Source: Streptomyces spiroverticillatus
GTDB taxonomy: Bacteria; Actinomycetota; Actinomycetes; Streptomycetales; Streptomycetaceae
Assembly: GCA_014650415.1 (NCBI GenBank)
Contig: BMUX01000015.1
Span: 1-64,000, forward strand
Direction of reading: 5' to 3'
Length of the DNA stretch: 64,000 bases
Shown piece by piece: positions 17,317 through 26,713 of this stretch (its first letter is position 1; every line of letters starts with the position of its first letter). The notes under the pieces are model-generated. The model was not told the origin of the DNA. It ran no database searches and worked only from the letters and a program-made list of their open reading frames with translations. A program made the position numbers and the translations under genes.

Positions 17317-17347
17317 GCGGCGGTACGGTACATGGTCCTCCCTGCCC

Positions 17348-17812
17348 CTACCCCTCCGCCCCCGGCGCCGGGAACTCCGCCCGGAGGGTGAACGCCCGCT
17401 CCGTCGGACCCTGTTCGCGCAGCAGCGTGAGCCGCTCCTCCGCCTCGCGCACCCCCGGCCGATGGCCTTCCGGCACCCACCACAGGGCCGTCATCGCCTC
17501 CGCCACCCGCTCGAACCACTCGTTGCGCCGCTTCAGCAGGTCCCGGTGCCGGCCCGCGTATATGAACGCCTTCAGCGATTCCGCGTCCCGCCACACCGAC
17601 ATGTTGACGATCAACCAGTCATCCTCGAAGATTCGGATCTCCGTGGCGTCCCCGCCCTCCGACTCGAGCCGCCACACGAAGCCCTCCGCCGCGTCGGCCG
17701 TCGCGTTCACCGGCTCCAGCGCTTCCACGAAGTCCTTCAACTCCGTTGATTCCAGAGGGAATCGGAGCCGGGATATGTTCACCTGGGCGAGTTCGTACCG
17801 TTCGGAGTCCAT
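17348..17812 (-). CDS. DUF3291 domain protein
   Basis: 154 residues. The pattern LAQVNISRLRFPLES, GFVWRLES, NMSVWRDAESLKAFIYAGRHRDLLKRR and WWVPEGHRPGVREAEERL matches DUF3291, a ferredoxin-like dimeric alpha/beta-barrel family of unknown activity. Its start overlaps the end of the amidase gene by 34 nt on the same strand, so the two are co-transcribed. Confidence 0.85.
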   Translation of the reverse strand: MDSERYELAQVNISRLRFPLESTELKDFVEALEPVNATADAAEGFVWRLESEGGDATEIRIFEDDWLIVNMSVWRDAESLKAFIYAGRHRDLLKRRNEWFERVAEAMTALWWVPEGHRPGVREAEERLTLLREQGPTERAFTLRAEFPAPGAEG

Positions 17813-18846
17813 GGCGGCACGCTAGCCGCCACCCCCGCCAGCAGCCCCTCCGTCCCGAAGTCCGAGACGAGTTGCAGGCCCACCGGGCACCCGTCCTCCG
17901 TGAAGCCCGCCGGCACGCTCACCGCCGGATGCCCGCTCACGTTGAACGCCCATGTCAGAGAGGTCGAGAAGCGCCCGCCCGGCCCCTCGTGCCCGTGCGG
18001 GCGGAAGGGTGTGGTCGGGGTCGCCAACACCCTTACACCGGTGAAGAGTTCGGCAAGGCGGGCCGCGTTCTCCCGCGCCACCACCCCCGGCGCACTCCCA
18101 CCCCGTATCGCGAACCACTCCTCCTTCGGGTCGAGGAGCGCGAAGCCCGGTGGCTCCTCCAGGCGGAAGAGCCGCTCCGCCGCCGCCCGCGCGATCCCCA
18201 CCACCTCCTCGTCCAGGTCGGGGCCCGCCGCGAAGCCCAGGTCCGGCGACCACACCGCCCGCCCCGGCAGCACCCCCGCAGCCTCGTACCCCTCCACCAC
18301 GCACCCCAAGTACGCCTCCAGCTCCGCCGCCGACCTCCCCAGCACCCCCGCCGTCGCCAGCCCCGTGCGGTCCGGCGACGGCAGCAGTCCCCGCGTCGTC
18401 CGCAGCCCGAACACCCCGCACCAGGCCGCCGGTATCCGCACCGAACCCGCCCCGTCGCTCCCCGTGGCCAGCGGCACCATCCCGGCCGCGACCGCCACCG
18501 CCGAACCGGCCGACGAGCCGCCGGGGGTCAGGTCCCGGCGGTACGGGTTCAGGGTCCGGCCCCGCGCGCCCAGCCCCCACGTCTGCCAGTAGGTCCCCGG
18601 CCCCGGCACCGACGTCGCCCCCACCGGCACCGCCCCCGCCTCCACCAGCTTGCGCGCCGCGTAGGAACGCAGCCCCGCCCTTCCCTTCACCGCGAACGGC
18701 AGCCCGTACAAAGGGAGTTCAGAGCCGTCAGGCACAGGCGCGGCGTCCTCCCACACCTCCAGGAACGCGCACAGGCGCGGATCGGCCTCCGCGATCCGCG
18801 CCAACGACTCAGCCACTGACTCAGCCACCGACTCCGCCACATCCAT
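17779..18846 (-). CDS. Amidase-signature family hydrolase
   Basis: 355 residues from ATG 18846 (the frame continues upstream as a shadow of the PBP gene). All three members of the Ser-cisSer-Lys triad are visible: Lys in PFAVKGR, Ser in GGSSAGSAVAVAAG, and Ser in GSDGAGSVRIPAAWCG. It is shorter than typical amidases (about 450-500), lacking part of the C-terminal half. It hydrolyses an unidentified amide. An EXSVAESVAESLA-type repeat opens the protein. The start is five bases from the PBP stop. Confidence 0.85.
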   Translation of the reverse strand: MDVAESVAESVAESLARIAEADPRLCAFLEVWEDAAPVPDGSELPLYGLPFAVKGRAGLRSYAARKLVEAGAVPVGATSVPGPGTYWQTWGLGARGRTLNPYRRDLTPGGSSAGSAVAVAAGMVPLATGSDGAGSVRIPAAWCGVFGLRTTRGLLPSPDRTGLATAGVLGRSAAELEAYLGCVVEGYEAAGVLPGRAVWSPDLGFAAGPDLDEEVVGIARAAAERLFRLEEPPGFALLDPKEEWFAIRGGSAPGVVARENAARLAELFTGVRVLATPTTPFRPHGHEGPGGRFSTSLTWAFNVSGHPAVSVPAGFTEDGCPVGLQLVSDFGTEGLLAGVAASVPPWTPNGTNSPR

Positions 18847-18851
18847 GCCGC

Positions 18852-20309
18852 TCAGTCTCCCAGCACCGCCTCCATCACCGACCGCGCGATCGGCGCCGCC
18901 AGCCCCCCGCCCGTGATGTCCCCGCGCCGTGCCGCCGCGTCCTCCACCACCACGGCCACCGCCACCCCCGGCGTCCCCGCCCCGTCCTTCTGGGCGAAGG
19001 AGATGAACCAGGCGTACGGCACACCGGAGTTGCCCACCCCGTGCTGCGCCGTGCCCGTCTTGCCGCCGACGACCACGCCCGGGATGGCCGCGTTGCCGCC
19101 GGTGCCGTTCTCGACGACGTCGATCATCATGCGCTGGAGCTGCATGGCCGTCGCCGGGTTCATCGCCTGCTGGTACGAGCGGACGGCCGTCTGCGAGACC
19201 AGGCCGCCCTTCTTCGTGGTCGTGCTGTCCACCAGGTGGGGGCGGTTCAGGTCGCCGCCGTTCGCCACTGCCGCCGCAACCATCGCCATCTGCAGGGGAG
19301 TTGCCCGGGTGTCGAACTGGCCGATGGAGGACAGGGCCAGCTGGTCGTCGCTCATGTTCTTGTCGAAGTTGCTCGCGGCGACCGGCGACGGGATGCGGAT
19401 GCCCTTGTCGTTGAAGCCGAACCGGCCCACCGTGTCCAGCATCGACGCCAGCCCCGTCTTCACCCCCAGGTTCGCCATCACCGTGTTGCACGACACCCGG
19501 ATCGCGTACGCCAGCGACGCGTGCTCGCAGCCGCTCGCCTCATTGGGGAGCGGGGTGCGTGTGCCGGGCAGGATGTAGGGGTCCGGGGTGTCGGTCGGCG
19601 CGTCCACGTCGACGACCGTCCCCGCGTCCAGCGCCGCCGCCGCCGTCACGATCTTGAAGGTGGAACCCGGCGGGTACGTCTGCCGGATCGCCCGGTTCAG
19701 CATCGGCTGACTCGTCGAGGAGTTGAGGCGGGCCCAGGTGTCGGAGACCGTGCGGCCCGTCCCCGACAGCGTTCCCGGATCGTACGAAGGGCTGCTGACC
19801 AGTGCGAGGATGCGTCCGGTCGAGGGCTCGATCGCGGCGACCGCGCCGCGTCGGCCGCCCAGGCCCTCGTACGCGGCCTGCTGGGCTGCGGCCCGGATCG
19901 TCGTCGCCACGTTCCCGCCGGGCTGCTGCTTGCGGGTCAGGTCGGTCCAGAAGGGGAGCGGGGCGAGCATCGGGTCGGTGCCGGAGAGGATGTCGTCCTC
20001 GGCGGCCTCGACGAAGGCGGTGCCGTACGTCTGGGAGGCGTAGCCGGTGACGGGTGCGTACAGCGGGCCCTGGGTGTAGGTGCGTTCCCAGCGGAGTTGC
20101 TCGCCGGTGTCCTTGGAGCCGGTGACGGACTTGCCGTCGACCAGGATGTTCCCGCGCTGCTGGTCGTAACGGACGATGTTCTTGCGGCGGTTGGCCGGGT
20201 TGTCGTCGAGCGAGTCGGCCTGGAATACCTGCACGCGGGCGGCGTTGAGGAGGAGCGCGACCAGCAGGACCAGGCAGCATCCGGCCGCCCGGCGGATGTA
20301 TCGGATCAC
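18852..20309 (-). CDS. Class B penicillin-binding protein (D,D-transpeptidase)
   Basis: 485 residues from a GTG overlapping the FtsW-like gene's TGA. One N-terminal membrane helix (about 8-26) anchors a periplasmic protein with the three penicillin-binding motifs: Ser216-T-F-Lys219, Ser273-C-Asn275 and Lys417-T-G. It closely follows the PbpA layout of actinobacteria. With the SEDS protein before it, it would polymerise and crosslink peptidoglycan. Confidence 0.94.
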   Translation of the reverse strand: MIRYIRRAAGCCLVLLVALLLNAARVQVFQADSLDDNPANRRKNIVRYDQQRGNILVDGKSVTGSKDTGEQLRWERTYTQGPLYAPVTGYASQTYGTAFVEAAEDDILSGTDPMLAPLPFWTDLTRKQQPGGNVATTIRAAAQQAAYEGLGGRRGAVAAIEPSTGRILALVSSPSYDPGTLSGTGRTVSDTWARLNSSTSQPMLNRAIRQTYPPGSTFKIVTAAAALDAGTVVDVDAPTDTPDPYILPGTRTPLPNEASGCEHASLAYAIRVSCNTVMANLGVKTGLASMLDTVGRFGFNDKGIRIPSPVAASNFDKNMSDDQLALSSIGQFDTRATPLQMAMVAAAVANGGDLNRPHLVDSTTTKKGGLVSQTAVRSYQQAMNPATAMQLQRMMIDVVENGTGGNAAIPGVVVGGKTGTAQHGVGNSGVPYAWFISFAQKDGAGTPGVAVAVVVEDAAARRGDITGGGLAAPIARSVMEAVLGD

Positions 20310-21724
20310 GGCTGCTTCCTCTCCAACTGGTCCTGTACGTGGCTGAGTTCGGCCAGGTCGCGTTCCACCACGGCGGCGATCTGGCCGGTGTCGGCGGTCG
20401 CCGGGCGCGGGCTGCGGGCCGAGTCGCTGACCCGGATCAGCAGCGCCACGATGATCCAGTTGGTGACGACGGACGAGCCGCCCTGGGCGAGGAACGGCAT
20501 GGCCATGCCGGTGAGCGGGATCAGCCCCATCACGCCGCCCGCGATGACGAAGACCTGGAGCGCGACGATCGAGGCGAGCCCGATGGCAAGGAGGCGGCCG
20601 AAGGGGTCGCGCAGGGCGAGGCCCGCCCGGTAGCCCCGGGCGACCAGGAGTGCGTACAGGAGGAAGAGTGCGGTCAGGCCGGTCAGGCCCAGTTCCTCGC
20701 CCGCCGTGGCGAGGATGAAGTCGGACTTCGCGGCGAAGCCGATGAGGATGGAGTGGCCGAGGCCCAGGCCCGTGCCGAGCATCCCTCCCGCGGCGAACGC
20801 GAAGAGGGACTGGGCCAGTTGGCCGGGGCCGTTGCCCGCCTCGATGGAGGCGAAGGGGTGCAGCCAGTCCGCGACCCGGCTGTGCACATGCGGCTCGACC
20901 GAGCCCACCGCGTACGCGCCGACGGCCGCGAGCAGCAGGCCCACCGCGATCCAGCCGGTGCGGCCGGTGGCGACGTACAGCATGATCACGAAGAGGCCGA
21001 AGAAGAGGAGCGAGGTGCCCAGGTCCCGTTCCAGGACCAGGACGCCCACGCTGAGCAGCCAGATCGCGACGATCGGCCCGAGGACGCGGCCGGTCGGGAG
21101 CTGGAGGCGTTTGAAGAGGAAGGTGCGGCCGGTGTACGCGAGGGCGTTGCGGTTCGCGGCGAGGTAGGCGGCGAAGAAGATCGCCAGGAGGATCTTCGCG
21201 AACTCGCCCGGCTGGAAGGACAGCCCCCCGAAGCGGATCCAGATCTTCGCCCCGTTGATCGCGGGGAAGAAGATCGGGACGGCCATCAGGACCAGGGCCG
21301 CCGCGCACGAGACGTACGCGTACCGGGACAGCACGCGGTGGTCGCGGAGGAGCACGACGACCGCGATGAAGAGGCCGACCCCGAGCGTGGACCAGGTGAG
21401 CTGGGTGAACGCCGCCTGGGTCTTGGGGGTTTCCAGGTCGAGGCGGTAGATCAGGACCAGCCCGATGCCGTTGAGGAGGACGGCGATGGGCAGGAGCAGC
21501 GGGTCGGCGTACGGGGCGCGGAAGCGGACCGCGAAGTGCGCGACCAGGGCGAGGACGCCGAGCCCCGCGCCGTACTTCAGGGCGTCCGGCGGGGCGGTGC
21601 CGGTCTTGCCGAGGCCCGTGGCGCAGTAGCCGAGCACCGCGATGAGGACCGCCCCGACGAGGAGGCAGAGCTCGACGCCGCGCCGCTTGGGGAGGCGGAG
21701 CTCGGGTGGGGGAGCGTCGGTCAC
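20306..21724 (-). CDS. SEDS-family glycosyltransferase (FtsW/RodA/SpoVE type)
   Basis: 472 residues with about 10-12 membrane helices. SEDS signatures are present: NGAKIWIRFGGLSFQPGEFAKI, VLERDLGTSLLFFGLF, ATAGEELG and GMAMPFLAQGGSSVV. SEDS proteins polymerise glycan strands with a cognate class B PBP, here the overlapping downstream gene. No PknB/Fha/phosphatase genes are adjacent, so this may be a paralogous sporulation or stress pair rather than the oriC-linked one. Confidence 0.94.
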   Translation of the reverse strand: MTDAPPPELRLPKRRGVELCLLVGAVLIAVLGYCATGLGKTGTAPPDALKYGAGLGVLALVAHFAVRFRAPYADPLLLPIAVLLNGIGLVLIYRLDLETPKTQAAFTQLTWSTLGVGLFIAVVVLLRDHRVLSRYAYVSCAAALVLMAVPIFFPAINGAKIWIRFGGLSFQPGEFAKILLAIFFAAYLAANRNALAYTGRTFLFKRLQLPTGRVLGPIVAIWLLSVGVLVLERDLGTSLLFFGLFVIMLYVATGRTGWIAVGLLLAAVGAYAVGSVEPHVHSRVADWLHPFASIEAGNGPGQLAQSLFAFAAGGMLGTGLGLGHSILIGFAAKSDFILATAGEELGLTGLTALFLLYALLVARGYRAGLALRDPFGRLLAIGLASIVALQVFVIAGGVMGLIPLTGMAMPFLAQGGSSVVTNWIIVALLIRVSDSARSPRPATADTGQIAAVVERDLAELSHVQDQLERKQP

Positions 21725-21817
21725 TCCGGAAACGTAACAAGTGATTGTGCTTAATGTCCGTATATGTCATCGAGGGGGCGGGGCGTCACTCCCGTCCCCC
21801 TCGGGTGGTGGCGTACG

Positions 21818-22249
21818 TCAGCACCAGCGGGGGGAGTGACCGCCCTTCGGCACGATGTACTGGGCGGAGCCCCAGGCCCACGTTCCGTCGGTGAGCAGGT
21901 ACCAGTGGTCGTTGCCCTCGACGTGGTCGCCGGTGGTCTTGCAGAAGATGTGCACCGTCGCGCCGTACGGCTCGGTGCGGATGATGCGGCTGCTGCGGGT
22001 GGGCTTGTCGCGCAGCTTCAGGCCGGACCTGGCGGTGACGCGGCCCTCGGTGTGCCGGGGGTGGGCGGCGGTCTGGTCGGCGGGTGCGGTGTCGGGGGCG
22101 GCCTGGTCGGCGAGGGCTGTGTCGGGGACGGCTTGCTCGGCGACGGCCGTGTCGGGGACGGCATGGTCGGCGAGGGCCGGTGTGGCGGCGAGGGTGGCGG
22201 TCAGTGCGCCGGCGGCGACGCACAGGGCGAACTTCTGGGGGGTGAGCAT
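21818..22249 (-). CDS. Secreted SH3-like domain protein with decapeptide repeats
   Basis: 143 residues. A signal peptide (about 1-27, ending PALA) is followed by three imperfect ten-residue repeats (AVPDTAVAEQ, AVPDTALADQ, AAPDTAPADQ) and a C-terminal bacterial SH3-like domain (LKLRDKPTRSSRIIRTEPYG...WYLLTDGTWAWGSAQYI). Such secreted SH3 proteins may bind cell-wall peptides. It is a single-gene unit. Confidence 0.82.
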   Translation of the reverse strand: MLTPQKFALCVAAGALTATLAATPALADHAVPDTAVAEQAVPDTALADQAAPDTAPADQTAAHPRHTEGRVTARSGLKLRDKPTRSSRIIRTEPYGATVHIFCKTTGDHVEGNDHWYLLTDGTWAWGSAQYIVPKGGHSPRWC

Positions 22250-22359
22250 GTTGCCTCCTAGGGAGGAGTGGCCGCGCCCCGTTGCGGGACGCAGCCCTCA
22301 ACTCGCTTGCTTCACCCTAAAATCGCCACTTATTGATCGCAAAGTGTCACTTTGTGTTG

Positions 22360-23640
22360 CTATGCGGGGGAATGGGGCAGTTCCTCGTGCGCGGGCAGGA
22401 CGAGCCGGGCGACCGCCCCTCCGTCCGGCGCGTTGGCGAACGTCAACCGGGCCCCGATCACCTCCGCCTGGCCCACCGCGATGGTGAGACCGAGCCCGTG
22501 CCCGCCCTTGGCGCCGCCCGCCTCGGTACGGAAACGCTGCGGCCCGTGCTCCACCAGATACGCCGGATAGCCGTCCCCGTGGTCACGCACGGTGATCACC
22601 GGTCCGTCGACGGTCAGCTCCACCGGCGCCCGCCCGTGCTTGTGCGCGTTCGCCACGAGATTGCCCAGCACCCGCTCCAGCCGCCGCCGGTCCGTCTCCA
22701 CGCCCACGTCCCGTACGACCCTGACCTCGGTCGGGGCGGGCACCGCGCGCACCGCCCGCTCGGCCAGCGGCCCGAGCCGGTGCAGGTCCAGCTCCACCTG
22801 CTCGCTGCCCGAGTCGAGCCGGGAGATCTCCAGCAGGTCCTCGGTCAGCCGCCGCATGGCCTCCACCCGCTCCTGCACCATCTCCGACGGCCGCCCCGGC
22901 GGCAGCAGCCCGGCGGCGGCGGTCAGGCCGGTCAGCGGGGTGCGCAGCTCGTGGGCGACGTCGGCGGTGAAGCGCTGCTCGCTCAGCAGCTTGCCCTGGA
23001 GGGTGCCGGCCATGGTGTCCAGGGCGCCGGAGACGATCGCGACCTCGTCCTTGTGGCGGTCCGGGTCCTGGTTGCGGGGGTCGTGCACCCGGGCGTCCAG
23101 GTCTCCGGCGCCGATCCGGCGGGCCACCCGGGCGGTCTGGTGCAGCCTGCGGGTGACCCGGGTGACGGCGAACGCCCCGACCAGCAGCGTCGCGCCGATG
23201 GCCAGGACGGAGGAGCCGAGGATGGCGCGGTCCAGACCCGTGATCGTATCGACGCCCGGCTGGTAGTCGAGTGCCACGGCGAGCGACCGCCGGTCGGCGG
23301 CGCGGGCCGCCCACATGCGGGGGTGGCCGTCGGGGTCGTTCGCCACGACGGTGCCCTGCTCGCCCTTGCGGTTCAGCTGCCGCAGCGATTCCGGCAGCCC
23401 CGGCAGGTCGATGCCCGCGCCCGGCGGCAGCGGCTCGCCCGCCTCGTACGCCTCGGCGGCCCGGCCCAGTTTGTCGAGGGCCTTCTCGCGGGCCTGCTCG
23501 ACGGTCTGGTGGGTGACGGAGACGTGCACGAGGGCGCCCAGGAAGAAGGCGAGGAGGCAGCAGATCACGGTGAGGAAGGCGAGCGCCTTCCAGGTCAGCG
23601 AGGCGGTCCAGGCGGGGAACCGCAGGCGGGGGCGGCTCAT
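22360..23640 (-). CDS. Sensor histidine kinase without adjacent regulator
   Basis: 426 residues: membrane helix at about 18-42, extracytoplasmic domain, second helix at about 140-160, HAMP, then kinase core with ADVAHELRTPLTG, GNLVANAHKHG, DHGDGYP and GGHGLGLTIA. Its ATG overlaps the stop of the preceding lipoprotein gene. The layout recalls CseC, but no response regulator or sigma factor gene is next to it, so its partner must lie elsewhere. Confidence 0.9.
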   Translation of the reverse strand: MSRPRLRFPAWTASLTWKALAFLTVICCLLAFFLGALVHVSVTHQTVEQAREKALDKLGRAAEAYEAGEPLPPGAGIDLPGLPESLRQLNRKGEQGTVVANDPDGHPRMWAARAADRRSLAVALDYQPGVDTITGLDRAILGSSVLAIGATLLVGAFAVTRVTRRLHQTARVARRIGAGDLDARVHDPRNQDPDRHKDEVAIVSGALDTMAGTLQGKLLSEQRFTADVAHELRTPLTGLTAAAGLLPPGRPSEMVQERVEAMRRLTEDLLEISRLDSGSEQVELDLHRLGPLAERAVRAVPAPTEVRVVRDVGVETDRRRLERVLGNLVANAHKHGRAPVELTVDGPVITVRDHGDGYPAYLVEHGPQRFRTEAGGAKGGHGLGLTIAVGQAEVIGARLTFANAPDGGAVARLVLPAHEELPHSPA

Positions 23641-24503
23641 GCGGGGGGTCCGGGGGTGGGGGAGGACTCCGCGTGGTTGTGCCTGCCTCCGCCGGAACCC
23701 GTGCCCCCGCCGGAACCCGTGCCGGGCCCCGTCCCCGGGCCGGTGCCGGTGCCCGTGCCCGGGCCGGTGCGGTGGGGCTTCGGGCCGCGCAGGATGTGCA
23801 CGATCTGGTCCTGCGTGGCGAGCATCGCGTGCTGGCGGGCGTCCCAGGTCCAGGCCGTGCGGTACTCGTACCCGGCGATCCCCGCCGGCACCCGCAGCAC
23901 CAGGTCGCGGCCCGCGAACGCCACGCTGGTCACCGCGTCCGAGGTGCCCATGATGCGGGTCAGCCCGCCCTTCTCGGCGAGGTAGGCACGGATGGCGAGC
24001 TGGCCCTCCGGCATCCGGATGCCGAGGATCAGCTCGTCCTTCCCGTCACCGGTGAGGTCGCGGTAGTACGGCTGGAGGACCGGGCACTGCTTGGGCTGCT
24101 CCTTGCAGCGGCCCAGCCGGGCCACCGTCTCCGCGTACAGACCGTCGGGTCCGCTGTACGTGTCCGGATGCGCGTCCACCTCCGCCTGCACGACCGCGAC
24201 CGGGTCCACCTTGTGCACGTTGCCGCCCGGGACCGTGATGCCCTTGGCGGTCTCCGTCTCGGCCGCCCCGAAGTCCTCCGCAGGGGCGGTCGCGGGCGGC
24301 AGCGTGGGCCACAGCCGCACCGGGCCGACCGCCGTGGGGGCGGGGCCCGCGCTCTTCAGCTCGCCCGCCTGGACGCAGCCCGAGACCGCGGTGCAGACCG
24401 CGCCCGCGAGCAGGGCCGCCACCACGGGCGTACGGGTACGGCCGGGGAGCACCGGTCGGCCGACCGGGCTCCCGCGGCCGTCGGGGCGGCGGCGGAGGAA
24501 CAA
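23637..24503 (-). CDS. Lipoprotein paired with histidine kinase
   Basis: 288 residues from TTG 24503 with GGGAGGGGAG upstream. The lipobox is AVSGC at about residue 43. The middle includes YYRDLTGDGKDELILGIRM, an FG-GAP/VCBS-like calcium-type loop, and the C-terminus is a Gly-Thr-Pro low-complexity tail. It overlaps the kinase start by 4 nt. An accessory role in signal sensing, as for CseA, is plausible. Confidence 0.8.
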   Translation of the reverse strand: MFLRRRPDGRGSPVGRPVLPGRTRTPVVAALLAGAVCTAVSGCVQAGELKSAGPAPTAVGPVRLWPTLPPATAPAEDFGAAETETAKGITVPGGNVHKVDPVAVVQAEVDAHPDTYSGPDGLYAETVARLGRCKEQPKQCPVLQPYYRDLTGDGKDELILGIRMPEGQLAIRAYLAEKGGLTRIMGTSDAVTSVAFAGRDLVLRVPAGIAGYEYRTAWTWDARQHAMLATQDQIVHILRGPKPHRTGPGTGTGTGPGTGPGTGSGGGTGSGGGRHNHAESSPTPGPPA

Positions 24504-24525
24504 GGACTCCCCTCCCTGCCGGCCC

Positions 24526-25194
24526 CTACTTCACGAGGTCGGCGAAGAAGATGATGTTGTCAGAGCGGTGTCCGTCCCGGATCGGGCCCCCGCAGGTGAT
24601 GAGGCGCAGTTCCGGGCCTGCGGTCTTTCCATAGACCTTATTCGTAGGGAAGTCCTTTTTGTCCACTTGCTGAATCTCGCGGATCCTGAACTTGGCGGTG
24701 CTGCCGTCCGCCCGCTTCACCTCGATGGAGTCGTTGATCTTCATCTTGGCGACGTTGCGCAGCAGGGCCGGGCCCTTGGCGGTGTCGTAGTGGGCGACCA
24801 GGATCGAGGCGCCCTTCTCGCCGGGGGTGACCGCGCCGGTGTACCAGCCGGGCTTCTCGGCGTCGTCGACGGACGGCACCTGAAGCTCCTGGTTCTCGTC
24901 CAGCCCGAGGTCGAGCATGGTGTCGGTCTTCACGCCCGCGGAGGGGATGATCAGACCGGTCGGCTTGGAGGCCTTGAGCGGCTCCGCCTTCCGGCCCTGG
25001 TCCTGAGGCTGGCCGGCGGGCTGGGCCGCAACGTTCTTGACGTTCACGTCCGGCGCGAGGGCCGCGGAGGCGCCACCGCCGCCGCAGGCGACGAGACCGC
25101 CGCCGAGGGCGACGGTGAGAGCGGACGCGGCCACGAGCCTGGCCGTGCGGGGCTGCTGCTTGCTGGGCTTGTTCGCCATAGTCGCGGTACTCAT
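24526..25194 (-). CDS. Class F sortase
   Basis: 222 residues. An N-terminal hydrophobic segment contains a possible lipobox (GGLVACGGGG, Cys37), then a Pro/Gln-rich linker and the sortase domain from about residue 75. Catalytic His135 is in LVAHYDT and Cys201 in RLITCGG. Class F sortases of actinobacteria have poorly known substrates; no LPXTG-like surface protein lies nearby. It is just upstream of the lipoprotein/kinase pair, separated by 22 bp. Confidence 0.9.
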   Translation of the reverse strand: MSTATMANKPSKQQPRTARLVAASALTVALGGGLVACGGGGASAALAPDVNVKNVAAQPAGQPQDQGRKAEPLKASKPTGLIIPSAGVKTDTMLDLGLDENQELQVPSVDDAEKPGWYTGAVTPGEKGASILVAHYDTAKGPALLRNVAKMKINDSIEVKRADGSTAKFRIREIQQVDKKDFPTNKVYGKTAGPELRLITCGGPIRDGHRSDNIIFFADLVK

Positions 25195-25293
25195 GTGATG
25201 AATCCTAAATGTCCGCTATTGCGGGGATTCATCGTTCTTGTAACAGCCGTCCGACGGCCCGCATCGCCGCAGGTCAGGGGTGTGTACGAGGGC

Positions 25294-25599
25294 TCATTGC
25301 TGGTACGGGTTCTGCTGCTGCGGTATTCCTCCGGCGCCCTGCGGGAAGTCCTGGCCGCCGCCCATGCCGCCCTGGGCCTGGAGCCGCTCGGCCTCCTCCC
25401 GCTCCACCCGCCGCTCGGCCCCGCAGAAGGTGCACTGCGTGGCGTACTTCGTGGAGACGGGGAACAGGGGGATGAAGAAGAGGGTGAACTTCGTGACGTG
25501 CTTGCGCAGGGTGTGCGCGGCCGGATTGCCGCAGTGGCCGCAGAGCAGGGTCAGGATCGCCAGCTGGTAGATGTAGCCCCTGGTGCCAAAGATGATCAT
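25294..25599 (-). CDS. Zinc-ribbon protein
   Basis: 101 residues from ATG 25599. Two Cys pairs, CGHCGNPA and CTFCGAE, form a zinc ribbon interrupted by a hydrophobic stretch (KFTLFFIPLFPVSTKY) that may touch the membrane. The C-terminal half is Gly/Gln/Pro-rich and disordered. This is a widespread actinobacterial small protein of unknown role. Confidence 0.85.
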   Translation of the reverse strand: MIIFGTRGYIYQLAILTLLCGHCGNPAAHTLRKHVTKFTLFFIPLFPVSTKYATQCTFCGAERRVEREEAERLQAQGGMGGGQDFPQGAGGIPQQQNPYQQ

Positions 25600-25921
25600 G
25601 TCTGCCCCCGATTCGCCGCGCCCGGGGGGTCGGCCTCGGGTGCTGGTCCGCTGGTCCTGGTCTGCTGGTCTGCTGGTTGTCTGGTCGCTGGTCCGCTGTC
25701 GTACCGCCTGATGCTCCTGCAGTGTTTCAACGCACGGCGCGCGCCCGTGGTTCCCGGGACGGCGCCGGGGCTCCCGGCCGGTCGTCCGCGACCTTCCGCG
25801 ACCTTCCGACAGTCCGCTCCCGGTCAACTCCCGGACAACTCGCGGTCAACTCCCGCCCTCGTGCGCACAGTTGTTGCCCCGGAGGGTTGCCTGCTGTTCC
25901 CATGGCAGGGGGTGATGCACC
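25600..25921. other. 322-bp intergenic region with short repeats
   Basis: No gene is apparent between the divergent zinc-ribbon and NERD genes. CTGGTC occurs six times within 25643-25693 (plus one CTGGTT), and further along GCGACCTTCC and CGGTCAACTCCCG each occur twice. The ribosome site for the NERD gene (GGGGGTGATG) closes the region. Confidence 0.45.
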
Positions 25922-26713
25922 ATGAAACCACTGCGAGTCACACCGGCCCACGGCCACGGCGGTGCCCGTCTCTACGTCACGCTCGCCACCGGTCGCACCC
26001 TCGCCTGGTACGACCGGGACACCGGCCGGGTGAGCCTGCTCGCCGAGGGGCGGCGCGAGGAGGTGCTGACCGCCCTCGCGCCGTACGTCACGGGGCCGCT
26101 CACCGTCGGGCCGCCCCCGGTGCCGTCCGCCGCCGACCTGGCCCGGCTGGCGCTCCACCCGGACGACGACCTCGCGCCGAACCGGCCCGGGGAGGCGCTG
26201 TACGCGGGGCTCGCGGAGCCCTCGGCGCTGCGGCGCTTCCGGGCCGATCCGCAGCGGGAGGCGCTGGCGGCGCTCCAGCGGATGGGGGAGGAGCTGGAGG
26301 GGCTCGAAGGGGTGGGCTGGCGGGTCCTGCACTGCGTGCCGCTGCCGGGCGGAACGCACCTCGACTTCCTCGACCACCTGCTGATCGGCCCCGCAGGGGT
26401 GCTCACGGTCCGCACCGTGCCGGCCCGCAACCGGCGCTTCACCGTGCAGGACACCCACGTACGCCGTGCGCTGCACGACGCGGAACGGGCCTCCCTGGCG
26501 CTGGCCGCGGGGGTCCGCGCCTGCCTGGCCCTCGTCGGCGCCCACCGCACCGACGCGGCGCCGCCCACCCCGGACGACCTCCCCGACCTCCACGTCCTCC
26601 ACGACGGCTCGGCGGCGGCCACCCTTGCCCGCCTGGGCGGCGTCCTCAAGCCGGCCGACATCGAATCCCTCCACGCCCTCGCCCGCAACCGCCACACCTG
26701 GCTCCGCCCGTAG
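25922..26713 (+). CDS. NERD-domain protein
   Basis: 263 residues. After a Streptomyces-specific N-terminal part, the nuclease-related (NERD) core appears at about 115-215: LEGVGWRVLHCVPLPGG, HLDFLDHLLIGPAGVLTV, FTVQDTHVRRAL. NERD is related to restriction-endonuclease folds, and the role of these proteins is not settled. A good ribosome site precedes the ATG. Confidence 0.8.
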   Translation: MKPLRVTPAHGHGGARLYVTLATGRTLAWYDRDTGRVSLLAEGRREEVLTALAPYVTGPLTVGPPPVPSAADLARLALHPDDDLAPNRPGEALYAGLAEPSALRRFRADPQREALAALQRMGEELEGLEGVGWRVLHCVPLPGGTHLDFLDHLLIGPAGVLTVRTVPARNRRFTVQDTHVRRALHDAERASLALAAGVRACLALVGAHRTDAAPPTPDDLPDLHVLHDGSAAATLARLGGVLKPADIESLHALARNRHTWLRP

